This document shows positions 1 through 8,426 of a stretch of 22,621 bases of DNA, piece by piece (the first letter of the stretch is position 1; each line of letters opens with the position of its first letter). The notes beneath the pieces are model-generated. The model saw only the letters and a list, made by a program, of their open reading frames with translations. It was not told the DNA's origin and searched no databases. The translations under genes and the position numbers were made by a program. The stretch lies in assembly GCA_002313925.1 (NCBI GenBank), contig DCAZ01000104.1, forward strand, positions 1-22,621. Reading direction: 5' to 3'. This stretch comes from Gemmatimonadales bacterium UBA1120 (GTDB taxonomy: Bacteria; Gemmatimonadota; Gemmatimonadetes; Longimicrobiales; Gaopeijiaceae).

Positions 1-1
1 C

Positions 2-70
2 CATAAGCGCCTCTCCGAACTCATAGAATCACGGTATCAAGATCGACTTGCTATGTTTGGGGTTGGCTAG
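2..70 (+). CDS. C-terminal end of an unidentified upstream gene (partial)
   Basis: The window opens in a frame that runs from base 2 to a TAG stop at 68-70, giving 22 residues rich in charged side chains (begins HKRLSELIESRY, ends AMFGVG). The other two plus-strand frames hit stops within 6 and 30 bases, so this is the only plus-strand frame that could be a gene tail. Its helical, charged character looks like the end of a soluble protein. It is too short to assign to a family. It would lie 44 bases upstream of asnS on the same strand and may share its transcript. It could also be chance open frame. Confidence 0.35.
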   Translation, partial: HKRLSELIESRYQDRLAMFGVG

Positions 71-114
71 ATGTCTAGGATGCGCTAGTCGTTCTCACAG
101 ATTTCGCATCTAAA

Positions 115-1422
115 GTGGAGGTTTCGAGCGACTTGCTAGTTGATATCAACAAGTTGGGTGACCATGTGGGTGAAGTGGTGACCCTACGGGGTTGGGTGGA
201 AGCGACTCGTGGGCACGGAAAAATTGCGTTTGTAGTGGCTCGGGATGGGACGGGTACGGCGCAATGCGTGCTTGTCCGAGATAGTGTGGATGGAACTACA
301 TGGGAGCTATATGAATCGCTGAACCAAGAGGCGCTTGTCTCTATCAAGGGTAAGGTGAAGGAGGATGCTCGTGCACCGGGGGGCTATGAGATTGAAATCC
401 ATAGCTTAGAGCTGCTTGCTACTGCAGATGACTACCCTATTCAACCCAAGGAACACGGGGTGGATTTTCTGCTTGATCACCGCCATCTCTGGCTACGCTC
501 AGCTCAGCAGAGGGCGGTTCTTCGGGTTCGAGCTGAGGTTTCCCAAGCAATCAACGATTTCTTCTATACCAGAGAGTTTGTCCGGATTGATACACCTATC
601 CTGACCGGGGCAATTGGTGAGCATGCTGGCACCCTCTTTAAGACGGACTATTTCAATGAAACAGCGTACCTCGCACAGACTGGGCAACTCTATGTTGAGG
701 CTGCCTGTCCTGCATTCCAGAAGGTCTATTGCTTTGGCCCAACATTCCGTGCAGAAAAATCCAAAACCCGTCGGCATTTGACCGAATTCTGGATGGTTGA
801 ACCCGAAGTCGCTTTTGCCGATTCAGATGATAATATGCGCCTCCAGGAAGAGTTTGTATCGTATTTAGTAGAAAGAGCTCTTGAGAAGTGTTCTGATGAA
901 TTGCAAGTGCTTGAGAGAGAGACCGGCAAGCTTGAGGGTATCTGCCCACCATTCCCCCGTATCAGCTACACGGAAGCGCTGGAAATCTTAAAAGGAAAAG
1001 GTTCTAACACTGAGTGGGGTATGGACCTAGGGGCAACGGATGAAGCTGCATTGATGGAGGATCGTGACCTTCCTCTTTTCGTGTACAACTACCCGAAAGG
1101 CGCGAAGGCATTCTATATGAAGGAAAACCCTGATGACGTGGATACAGTGCTGTGCAACGATCTGCTTGCTCCAGAAGGGTATGGAGAGATTATTGGTGGG
1201 AGCCAACGAGAGGATGACCTCAACCGTTTGATGGCCAGAATCCGTGAGGAAGGTCTGCCTGAGCAGGCGTACGCATGGTATCTAGACCTTAGACGCTATG
1301 GGAGCTTCCCTCACTCTGGGTTTGGTTTGGGTCTTGAACGGACCGTGGCCTGGATCACTGGGCGGCATCACATCAGAGAAATGATTCCCTTCCCACGAAT
1401 GATGAACCGGCTTTATCCGTAG
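115..1422 (+). CDS. asnS: Asparaginyl-tRNA synthetase (AsnRS)
   Basis: Class II aminoacyl-tRNA synthetase that charges tRNA-Asn with asparagine in the cytoplasm. The N-terminal OB-fold anticodon-binding domain covers about residues 18-105 (GWVEATRGHGK, then a beta-rich stretch). The catalytic domain follows. Motif 2 is at about 210-226 (FRAEKS-T-RHL-EFW) and motif 3 at 402-409 (GFGLGLER). The HLTEFWMVEPE stretch and YLAQTGQLY are typical of AsnRS rather than AspRS. Length 435 is slightly below the roughly 465 common in bacteria. The start is GTG at 115, because the frame is open only from base 79 and has no ATG before it; a TTG at 133 is the alternative. No strong Shine-Dalgarno is visible. 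A 2-hydroxyacid dehydrogenase follows 42 bases downstream on the same strand. Confidence 0.95.
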   Translation: MEVSSDLLVDINKLGDHVGEVVTLRGWVEATRGHGKIAFVVARDGTGTAQCVLVRDSVDGTTWELYESLNQEALVSIKGKVKEDARAPGGYEIEIHSLELLATADDYPIQPKEHGVDFLLDHRHLWLRSAQQRAVLRVRAEVSQAINDFFYTREFVRIDTPILTGAIGEHAGTLFKTDYFNETAYLAQTGQLYVEAACPAFQKVYCFGPTFRAEKSKTRRHLTEFWMVEPEVAFADSDDNMRLQEEFVSYLVERALEKCSDELQVLERETGKLEGICPPFPRISYTEALEILKGKGSNTEWGMDLGATDEAALMEDRDLPLFVYNYPKGAKAFYMKENPDDVDTVLCNDLLAPEGYGEIIGGSQREDDLNRLMARIREEGLPEQAYAWYLDLRRYGSFPHSGFGLGLERTVAWITGRHHIREMIPFPRMMNRLYP

Positions 1423-1464
1423 GGTTTAGCTCATAGCGTGTGTTGTTGATAAGGTAGATTAAAG

Positions 1465-2529
1465 ATGCCTAGAGCGGTTCTAGACATGATGGATCGTCGG
1501 CCTATATGGGCGATGCCGTTATGGGTGCCTGAGGAGATTCGATCCAGCCTACCAGGAGAATGGGAACTCGTTGTTATCGACGAGGCAACAGATGGATCAG
1601 GCGACGGGGCAGCCCGTGTATCACCTGCCGTTCTTAAAGCAACCGCAAAGGCTGATCTTTACTTTGGTTATGGAATCCCGGCAGAGCTCTTGGAAGCGTC
1701 GCCCCATTTGAGATGGGTCCATTCTGGGGCTGCAGGGGTCGGAAGCTCTCTAACCCGATCTATGCTTGAGAGCGATGTCATTTTTACTAACTCGGCTCGT
1801 GTTCATGCTAAACCAATGGCCGAGACAGTTCTGGCAATGATCCTGTATTTCGGGAGGGGTCTAGACCTAGCAGTGGCCAACCAGAAGAAATCCATCTGGG
1901 ATACCGAACCGTATTATATGGAAGGTGCGCCGCTCAATGAACTCTCTGAGTTGACGGTTGGTATCTTGGGTTTCGGTGGAGTTGGTTATGAGGTCTCGCT
2001 ACGGATAGCTGGTCTCGGGGCTAGGGTAGTGGCCCTAAAGCGCACGCCATTGCTAGAAGATGTGGTGCCTACTGCTGAGGGTATGCTTGCAGGAACAATA
2101 GAGCTTCTAAGTGGAGAGGAGGGTTTTAAAACCTGCCTCGCCCAGAGTGACGTTGTTGTCTTAGCAATTCCTGATACGCCAGAGACCTGCGGTATGATGG
2201 ACAGAGAAGCGTTTAGCCACATGAAACAGGGAGCGGTGCTTATCAATGTTGCTCGAGGTAAGCTAATTGACGAAGAAGCTCTGATTGACGCGCTTAATAC
2301 TGGAAAACTGCGTGGTGCGGCACTGGATGTTTTCCAGAAAGAACCCCTTAGAGGGGACCACGAGCTTTGGGGTCACTCGAAAGTATTGATTACACCTCAT
2401 GTTTCAGCGGTGTCTCGAGGTTTTTGGAGGCGCGAAACAGACCTGATTCTACACAACCTGCAGTGCTATTTAGGAGGTTCTCCTATCAGGGAGTGGCGTA
2501 ACGTTGTTAACAAGGTGGCCGGATACTAG
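1465..2529 (+). CDS. D-isomer-specific 2-hydroxyacid dehydrogenase, substrate unknown
   Basis: NAD(P)-dependent oxidoreductase of the D-2-hydroxyacid dehydrogenase family, which interconverts 2-oxoacids and D-2-hydroxyacids. The nucleotide-binding loop GFGGVG is at 169-174 after the strand TVGIL. The family catalytic residues can be placed: Arg264 (NVARGKLID), Glu293 (QKEPL) and His312 (TPHVSA). Length 354 is slightly long for the family (about 310-340); the extra lies in the N-terminal 45 residues and an insertion around 195-225. The substrate cannot be read from sequence: glyoxylate/hydroxypyruvate reductase (GhrA-like) or phosphoglycerate dehydrogenase-like activity are both possible, and it lacks the ACT tail of long SerA. 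ATG at 1465 follows an A/G-rich leader (GATTAAAG). It ends 7 bases from the convergent mazG stop. Confidence 0.88.
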   Translation: MPRAVLDMMDRRPIWAMPLWVPEEIRSSLPGEWELVVIDEATDGSGDGAARVSPAVLKATAKADLYFGYGIPAELLEASPHLRWVHSGAAGVGSSLTRSMLESDVIFTNSARVHAKPMAETVLAMILYFGRGLDLAVANQKKSIWDTEPYYMEGAPLNELSELTVGILGFGGVGYEVSLRIAGLGARVVALKRTPLLEDVVPTAEGMLAGTIELLSGEEGFKTCLAQSDVVVLAIPDTPETCGMMDREAFSHMKQGAVLINVARGKLIDEEALIDALNTGKLRGAALDVFQKEPLRGDHELWGHSKVLITPHVSAVSRGFWRRETDLILHNLQCYLGGSPIREWRNVVNKVAGY

Positions 2530-2536
2530 GAAGCCT

Positions 2537-3340
2537 TCATGTTTTCTTTGTTTTTTCCCACAGTGAGTCGAGGACTTCTAGGTTAGATTCCTCAATAATA
2601 ATGCCATTGTCTCGAGCGAGTTTCTCCAGTAGCTCGAAGCGGTTGCGGAACTTCATGTTCGCTCGGGCAAGCACTGTGGTAGGATGTGAACCTGCAAGCC
2701 GGGTGAGGTTGACGGCGGCAAAAAGCAAGTCTCCTAGTTCCTCTTCTAGTCCAGTTGAGTCTCCAGCTTCAGCTGCCTGTGTAACCTCCTCAAGTTCTTC
2801 GACTACTTTCTCTCGAGCTCCTCGGTAGTCCTCCCAATCAAAACCGACACCAGCAACTCGTTCTTGAATTCGGTATGACGCCGTGAGTGGATCCAACCCA
2901 CTCGCCATGCCTGCCAACACTCCCTCTGTTTCTGCTCTTTCTGACTTCTTCAGTTTCTCCCAGTCTTGGTGCTCATCATTGCCGAATAATTGTGGGTGAC
3001 GCCGAACCATTTTCTCTTCGAGGCGCCGGTAGACACTTTTAGTGTCGAGACTATCAGATTCCTCAGCGACCACGATTTGAAAGGCCAAATTTAAGAGTAG
3101 GTCACCCAACTCTCCTTCAAGGTCCTCATCAGAACCCTTGCGGATTGCATCAACAACCTCATGTGCCTCCTCCAGTAGGTACGGTATAAGACTCTCAGCA
3201 GTTTGTTCTCTATCCCAGGGGCAGTTTTTTCGTAAGAACCGGACGAGTTGGGCAGCTCTTTCGAGCATACCAGGGCCTGGGAAACGAAGAGGGTCAGTCT
3301 CGATATCCTTGTTGGATTGTATCATTGAGCAAGTATCCAA
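2537..3340 (-). CDS. mazG: Nucleoside triphosphate pyrophosphohydrolase MazG
   Basis: Hydrolyses (d)NTPs to NMPs and pyrophosphate, a house-cleaning role against abnormal nucleotides; in E. coli it also affects ppGpp levels. Two tandem all-alpha MazG domains are visible. The first has CPWD at 40-43, EEAHE at 57-61 and ELGD at 77-80; the second has EELEE at 181-185 and ELGD at 201-204. These acidic sets bind Mg2+. Length 267 is close to E. coli MazG (263). The longest frame starts with TTG at 3340, but an ATG five codons in (3325) gives 262 residues and is at least as likely; neither has a clear Shine-Dalgarno. It is divergent from alr and convergent with the dehydrogenase. Confidence 0.93.
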   Translation of the reverse strand: MDTCSMIQSNKDIETDPLRFPGPGMLERAAQLVRFLRKNCPWDREQTAESLIPYLLEEAHEVVDAIRKGSDEDLEGELGDLLLNLAFQIVVAEESDSLDTKSVYRRLEEKMVRRHPQLFGNDEHQDWEKLKKSERAETEGVLAGMASGLDPLTASYRIQERVAGVGFDWEDYRGAREKVVEELEEVTQAAEAGDSTGLEEELGDLLFAAVNLTRLAGSHPTTVLARANMKFRNRFELLEKLARDNGIIIEESNLEVLDSLWEKTKKT

Positions 3341-3390
3341 TTGGATGGCTCATGTTCGGAAGCCTAGTTTCTTGGCATCTTTGAGAGCCT

Positions 3391-4518
3391 ATGTTAACTA
3401 ATCCTCGTGACCGTGCTTGGGTTGAAGTCCAAGCAGATGCCCTGCTTCGAAATGTCTCTACCCTCCAACAGGTTGTAGGGCCGGGTTCCCGATTGATCCC
3501 AATGGTTAAGGCTGATGCTTATGGAGTCGGCCTATCTCAGGCCGTACAAATTTTGGAGACTACTAATCCATGGGGGTTTGGTGTAGCTACTCTGGACGAG
3601 GGGCTAGAGCTTCAAAGACTTGGTGTCATATACCCAATTCTGGTTGTCAGTCCTCTCCCACCTGCATCCACTGAAGCGGCTGTGGAGGCAGGACTGCAGC
3701 TTGGTATCTCCAATCCCGAAGCCCTTAGCCTAGTGACTGATGCTGCTGAGCGAGTTGGCCGAGTTGCGGAGATTCATATTGAGATTGACACGGGTATTGG
3801 CCGAGCTGGCTTCAATTGGAAGGATGCTAGCAGTTGGAAGTATGACCTGGATCATGCGGTAAATCTTGGTGCCAGATGGGTGGGCTCTTACACTCATCTC
3901 CATTCAGCCGATGAAGATCATGACACAGTCCTAGAGCAATGGACGCGTTTTCAGGAGGCACTCAGGCAGCTAGATGTTCCGGATAGCGTGCTAATTCATA
4001 TAGTAAACAGTGCTGGTGCGTTGCGATTTCCAGAACTCGCAACCTCGGCAATACGCACCGGGATCTTTCTTTACGGTGGCAGGGCGGGTGTGGGTCTCCC
4101 GGATCCTGAGCCGGTCGTGTCTGTCTACGCCCGGGTCATTCACATCCGGCAAGCTCATGCAGGAGACACTGTCGGATATGGTGCTACCTACCGAGCTGAA
4201 GCCAACGAGTGTTGGGCGAGTCTCGGGATCGGGTATGGGGATGGGATCCCGAGGCTGTTGGGAAATCGAGGATCGATTGTGATTCACGGCTGTCGCGCAC
4301 CGATCATCGGACGGATCTCAATGGATGTAACAGTGGTAAACATTTCTGAGATCCCGAATGTATCTTTGGGTGACGTAGCCACGTTGATCGGTTCAGATCA
4401 AGATGAGCAGATTACAGTTGATGACGTTGCAGAACAGGCGGATACGATTGGATATGAGATTCTCACAGGACTCTCGCCTCGTCTCCCCAGGATTTGGAAA
4501 GGGTTAGATGAACAGTAA
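3391..4518 (+). CDS. alr: Alanine racemase
   Basis: PLP-dependent racemase that makes D-alanine for peptidoglycan. The fold type III barrel begins with the PLP-lysine motif MVKADAYG (Lys40). Supporting motifs are IDTGIGRAGF at about 132-141, YTHLHSADE at about 167-175, and the second catalytic base in TVGYGATY (Tyr263), followed by GYGDGIPR and RISMDV. Length 375 is normal. The ATG at 3391 has a short GAGAG three bases upstream. It is divergent from mazG with only 50 bases between them, so both promoters must lie in or overlap that gap. It ends 72 bases before the lipoprotein gene. Confidence 0.96.
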   Translation: MLTNPRDRAWVEVQADALLRNVSTLQQVVGPGSRLIPMVKADAYGVGLSQAVQILETTNPWGFGVATLDEGLELQRLGVIYPILVVSPLPPASTEAAVEAGLQLGISNPEALSLVTDAAERVGRVAEIHIEIDTGIGRAGFNWKDASSWKYDLDHAVNLGARWVGSYTHLHSADEDHDTVLEQWTRFQEALRQLDVPDSVLIHIVNSAGALRFPELATSAIRTGIFLYGGRAGVGLPDPEPVVSVYARVIHIRQAHAGDTVGYGATYRAEANECWASLGIGYGDGIPRLLGNRGSIVIHGCRAPIIGRISMDVTVVNISEIPNVSLGDVATLIGSDQDEQITVDDVAEQADTIGYEILTGLSPRLPRIWKGLDEQ

Positions 4519-4590
4519 TCATAAATCAGACTCCTCTCTTCCAGCATGCTTACCAGGGCTGGATGAGGTGAATTCCTCAGATGAAATAAC

Positions 4591-5895
4591 GTGCATAGAT
4601 CACTAACTTTTAGCCTGATTGGCCTGGTTTCTATAGGTATAGCGGCGTGCCAAGAGGAGAATCCCACGGCCTTTGCTTCAGACCTCTTACTCAAGGAGCC
4701 GATAACCCTTGAGATCGAAATCCCCTGGGAGGACTTTGCTTCAGACCTGGAAGTATTTGGCGGATATGGAGCCCCATGGGAACTTGGAACCGGAGTCGTA
4801 GCCAAGGGGTTTGCAGAAATTCTTAACGCACGCACCCTAGTTCGGTTCGCAGCCTACCCCAAGGTGCATCAGGTTCGGGATACCACAGGAACTACTCGCG
4901 CTGACTCAAGTTTGACATTTGTTGGGGGCAGAGTCGTTGCTTTTTTTGACACGATTGCCAGCACTAATAATGGCCCAGTAGAGCTAGGTTTGGGCGCGAC
5001 CCAAACGCCTTGGGATAAAAGGACAGTGACGTGGGTGACCGCTGTGGATACCCTGAATGATCTGAGACTATGGCCTCAGCCTGGAGCTGGTCCAGTGACC
5101 TCAATTGGCACAACCGTATGGGATCCCGCTGAAGGTGACTCCGCTTGGTTCGAGCTGGACTCATTACAAGTGGAGGCTTGGGCAGATACCGCGGATGTTA
5201 GTCGAGGTGCCCGCATCGAATCATTCACGGACAATGCTCGTTTGCAGGTCTCTAGGGTAGTCCTAAGGCTCGACACCCGTCCGAGCTCTAATCCAGATAC
5301 GATTATCGTGCTGAGTGCTCAGCGTGATGAGATAAGTTTTGTGTACGATCCAATCCCAGAGGCACCTGCGAATGGTATCCGGATTGGCGGAGCTCCTGCA
5401 TGGCGAACAGTGCTCAACGTGAAGATTCCTACTCATCTGGATGGACCTGCTGAGCTATGTGTAGCTGCGGGTGGATGTCCACTAGAACTTAAACCACTAG
5501 AGTTGAACTATGCTGCGATTACCCTGAAAAGCGAACGGGGTGAACAAGCTTTTCAGCCGACGGATTCTATCGGATTGGACGTTCGCCAGGTTCTGAGACG
5601 AGATGCTCTACCGAAGGCACCGTTGGGTGAATCACTCACGGGTTTGTTAGGACAACGGGTTGGACCTGATGCTTTTGGCGCGAAATCCGGAACAGACATT
5701 GAAATTCCAATTACAGAGTTTGTCAGAGACCTCTTAGGCAGCCAAGATGGGATGAGCCCTACCAAGACATTGGCTTTGTTATCGGTGTTTGAGCCGATCT
5801 CAATTGCATATGCGTCTTTTCACGGACCGGGAGATGAGAATGGTCCCGTTCTCAGATTGGTAGTCACTGTGGGTCGAGCAATGGAATTGCCATGA
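4591..5895 (+). CDS. Secreted lipoprotein with DNRLRE-like beta-rich repeats, function unknown
   Basis: A GTG start at 4591 gives a type II signal peptide: basic MHR, a hydrophobic core, and a lipobox GIAAC with the lipidated Cys at residue 20. The mature part is beta-rich. Residues about 80-220 (TLVRFAAYP, then WDKRTVTW, LQVEAWAD, ARLQV) follow the spacing of DNRLRE-type adhesive domains found in secreted and surface proteins. Residues about 270-426 (VLNVKIP, then ITEFVRDLL, LRLVVTV) look like a second, weaker copy. C290 and C296 could form a disulfide. I do not recognise the family and the DNRLRE call is by eye only. Its TGA overlaps the next gene's ATG (ATGA at 5892-5895), so the two are probably made together at the cell envelope. 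Confidence 0.8.
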   Translation: MHRSLTFSLIGLVSIGIAACQEENPTAFASDLLLKEPITLEIEIPWEDFASDLEVFGGYGAPWELGTGVVAKGFAEILNARTLVRFAAYPKVHQVRDTTGTTRADSSLTFVGGRVVAFFDTIASTNNGPVELGLGATQTPWDKRTVTWVTAVDTLNDLRLWPQPGAGPVTSIGTTVWDPAEGDSAWFELDSLQVEAWADTADVSRGARIESFTDNARLQVSRVVLRLDTRPSSNPDTIIVLSAQRDEISFVYDPIPEAPANGIRIGGAPAWRTVLNVKIPTHLDGPAELCVAAGGCPLELKPLELNYAAITLKSERGEQAFQPTDSIGLDVRQVLRRDALPKAPLGESLTGLLGQRVGPDAFGAKSGTDIEIPITEFVRDLLGSQDGMSPTKTLALLSVFEPISIAYASFHGPGDENGPVLRLVVTVGRAMELP

Positions 5896-7067
5896 AGCAG
5901 TTCATACGGACTTTGGTTCTTGTACTCGTTATCTCTCTGGTCGCTACTCCCTCAAGTGCCCAATCTCTCTACAATGCAGCGGGTCTGGGTCTCCCGGTCG
6001 AGGCAATCGATGGTCGTGCTCGAGCACTTGGGAACTTAGGGATCGGGCTTTGGGGAAGTGGTTTGCTACCTGGTGATCCTGCAGCAGCGGGAATGTTCAT
6101 TGTGCCGACAGCGGTAATTGTGGGTCAGCCATCGTGGGTGGACTACGACCATGAATCAGGAAACTCAGGAAGTATCCAAGGAAACCGTTTTCCGTTGATG
6201 GGGGTCGGTTATCCAGGCTTCTCTGGCATATTCACATTGAGCCTCAGTTCATTCCTGGATCAGCACTACAAGAGTCAGAGGTCTTTAGAGTTAGACCTTA
6301 GAGGGGAGAAGAGTGAAGTCACAGATTTCTTCGAACAGGATGGATCGATCGGGAGCCTAAATTTTGGGTACTCAAGACCTATAGGCACCAGTGCTGCGCT
6401 CGGATTTAGTTTGGGTCGCTATGCGGGTTCAATACTGCGCCAACTTGAGCGCGACTTTAGCACGTTATCGTTTCCTGGAGCCCTGGAGTCATACCAGACG
6501 AGTAGTCGTTGGACGTATTCAGGAACTTCTCTAACCGGTGGAATGGCCGCGAATCTCGGTACGTTCGCCCGAGTGGCAGCCAGTGTTACTTGGTCCGGTG
6601 ATTTAAATGCAACTGCGTCTGATGATACCCCAGGTATGGACCGGAGTTTTTCCCTGCCGATGCAGTATCGTCTTGGCACCAGCATCGTGCTTGCACCTGG
6701 GCTCATGATCACTGCTAGTGCGATACGGGCGGATTGGGCGGACATTGAGAGGGACCTTGATACTCCAGCCACGGTAGGGAGCACAAGCAATATCGGGGTT
6801 GGAGTCGAGCTCTCACGGGCGAATATTTTCGGCCTGGCACTCCCTCTTCGGTTTGGATACCGGACTGGCAAGCTACCCTTCTCTCTTGGAAGTGGTGTCG
6901 CGACAGAACGGATCTTCTCTGCTGGGCTCGGACTTTCTTTGAGTCAGGCTGACGATATCGTACTAGGTGGTGTAGATGCTGCTATTGAACGTGGCCGAAG
7001 ATCTGGTTCTGTTCTCACAGAAGCGTTCTGGCGAGCGACGATATCACTCCGGGTTTCCGGATACTAG
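5892..7067 (+). CDS. Outer-membrane beta-barrel protein, FadL/PorV-like
   Basis: Begins with a Sec signal peptide (MKQFIRTLVLVLVISLVA), with likely cleavage after Ala23 in SSA-QS. The body is a series of short alternating, glycine- and serine-rich strands separated by polar loops. It ends in an amphipathic strand with a terminal aromatic (LRVSGY), the kind of C-terminal signal used for outer-membrane barrel insertion. The early region (GLPVEAIDGRARALGNLG) resembles the N-termini of PorV/FadL-like barrels of Bacteroidota and related phyla. A specific transport function cannot be assigned. Start ATG at 5892 overlaps the stop of the lipoprotein gene, so its translation is probably coupled to that of the lipoprotein. 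The mtaB gene follows after 42 bases. Confidence 0.82.
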   Translation: MKQFIRTLVLVLVISLVATPSSAQSLYNAAGLGLPVEAIDGRARALGNLGIGLWGSGLLPGDPAAAGMFIVPTAVIVGQPSWVDYDHESGNSGSIQGNRFPLMGVGYPGFSGIFTLSLSSFLDQHYKSQRSLELDLRGEKSEVTDFFEQDGSIGSLNFGYSRPIGTSAALGFSLGRYAGSILRQLERDFSTLSFPGALESYQTSSRWTYSGTSLTGGMAANLGTFARVAASVTWSGDLNATASDDTPGMDRSFSLPMQYRLGTSIVLAPGLMITASAIRADWADIERDLDTPATVGSTSNIGVGVELSRANIFGLALPLRFGYRTGKLPFSLGSGVATERIFSAGLGLSLSQADDIVLGGVDAAIERGRRSGSVLTEAFWRATISLRVSGY

Positions 7068-7109
7068 CTCAATAGCGGTCCAAAGCACTTCAACGAGACC
7101 ATACTCACC

Positions 7110-8426
7110 TTGCGCGTTCTTTTTCACACATTTGGTTGCAAAGCAAACCAATATGACACGGAACGCATGCGTCAGGAGCTTGAAGCTTGGGGAGCTAAGA
7201 CGACCACCAAACGTGCAGAGGCTGATGTTTTTGTTGTAAATACGTGTACAGTGACCAATCAAGCCGATGCGAATGCACGCCGTTTTATTAGACGACTGCA
7301 GCGTGAAGTGCCATCCGCACAGATAGTTGTGTCCGGTTGCTCCGCTGCTCTCAACCCTGACGCCTATCATTCCATGGATGGCGTATCAGGAGTAGTGGAG
7401 GGGCACGATCCGGTAGCGGTTGCATCGCTAGTAGCATCGAATGTTCCTGTACAAATCGAACTTCGATCCTCGCTAGACCGCATCGACACTGAACCGATAG
7501 GAGGAGAGCTCCTTCGGGTGCGTCGAGGCGCAGCTCGTGGTTGGCTTAAGGTCCAGGACGGGTGTGACCGCAAGTGTGCCTTCTGCGCTACGAGGCTGGC
7601 CCGCGGACACTCGCGTTCGCGCCACCCAAGTCAGGTACTCGCAGAAGCAAAACTTTTGGCTGAAGTACATGCGGAACTCGTCATTACTGGGATCCATATC
7701 GGACACTATGGAAAGGACCTTGCTCCAGAGTGGACATTATCCAGGCTTGTAGCCGAGCTAATGGAGAAACTCCCAGATGTTCGTTTTCGGTTGGGTAGCA
7801 TTGAGGCGACCGAGATTGATGACCTCACCATCGAATTATTGGCGACCTCGGGCGGACAACTTGCGCCCCACCTACATATGCCACTCCAGAGTGGAGCTGA
7901 TCCAGTTCTTAAGCGAATGCGGCGTTGGCATACCAGGGAACAGTACCGGTGCCGCGTACTTGAGATCGCTGATCGAATCTGGCCACTTGGACTCGGAGCT
8001 GATGTGATCACGGGATTCCCAGGTGAGACGCCGACAGACCATGCAGCAACGTGTAGTCTTACTAGGGAGCTGCCGTTCACATATTTGCACGTGTTTCCTT
8101 TCTCTCCGAGAGATGGAACGGTGGCTGCGGGCCTTCCGAACCCCGTCCCGCAGCGGATTGCGGGAGAACGGAGCCGAGAACTTCGAGAGATGGCTAACGA
8201 TAAAGGACTGGCATATAAGGCGTCTCGTGTTGGCGGGCCTGCAGAGGTTATTGTCGAGGGTGAGAGTGGGACAGCCCTTACCGGAGATTACCTGCGGGTA
8301 GGCCTCATCGGCTTAGACCGAGACAGTGATGGTTTGTCGGGGCCTCGGTATAGTGGCACTCTGCAGGGTGACAAGGAGCATTTATACATTGAATTATCTC
8401 ATAACCTTGCTGCCATTCTAGGATGA
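7110..8426 (+). CDS. mtaB: tRNA t6A37 methylthiotransferase MtaB
   Basis: Radical-SAM methylthiotransferase that converts t6A37 to ms2t6A37 in tRNAs reading ANN codons. The N-terminal domain carries the auxiliary [4Fe-4S] cysteines C10 (FGCKANQYDTE, the MtaB hallmark), C46 (NTCTVT) and C77 (SGCSAA). The radical-SAM CxxxCxxC is C152-C156-C159 (GCDRKCAFC). A short C-terminal TRAM-like domain follows residue about 375. Length 438 is normal. The start is TTG at 7110: the frame closes at the upstream TAG (7065-7067) and there is no ATG before the conserved N-terminus. The Shine-Dalgarno is weak. Its TGA overlaps the miaB ATG. Confidence 0.95.
   Translation: MRVLFHTFGCKANQYDTERMRQELEAWGAKTTTKRAEADVFVVNTCTVTNQADANARRFIRRLQREVPSAQIVVSGCSAALNPDAYHSMDGVSGVVEGHDPVAVASLVASNVPVQIELRSSLDRIDTEPIGGELLRVRRGAARGWLKVQDGCDRKCAFCATRLARGHSRSRHPSQVLAEAKLLAEVHAELVITGIHIGHYGKDLAPEWTLSRLVAELMEKLPDVRFRLGSIEATEIDDLTIELLATSGGQLAPHLHMPLQSGADPVLKRMRRWHTREQYRCRVLEIADRIWPLGLGADVITGFPGETPTDHAATCSLTRELPFTYLHVFPFSPRDGTVAAGLPNPVPQRIAGERSRELREMANDKGLAYKASRVGGPAEVIVEGESGTALTGDYLRVGLIGLDRDSDGLSGPRYSGTLQGDKEHLYIELSHNLAAILG

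Noticed and set aside
67..78. CTAGA-TG-TCTAG inverted repeat ahead of asnS
   Set aside because: Five-base arms with a two-base spacer are expected by chance, and it is not placed with any recognisable promoter.
4563..4582. TGAGG/CCTCA inverted repeat just upstream of the lipoprotein gene
   Set aside because: Five-base arms with a six-base loop and no T-tract; too weak to call a terminator or operator.
4398..4835. 145-codon minus-strand frame across the alr/lipoprotein boundary
   Set aside because: It overlaps two better-supported plus-strand genes and has no recognisable domain; a reading-frame shadow.
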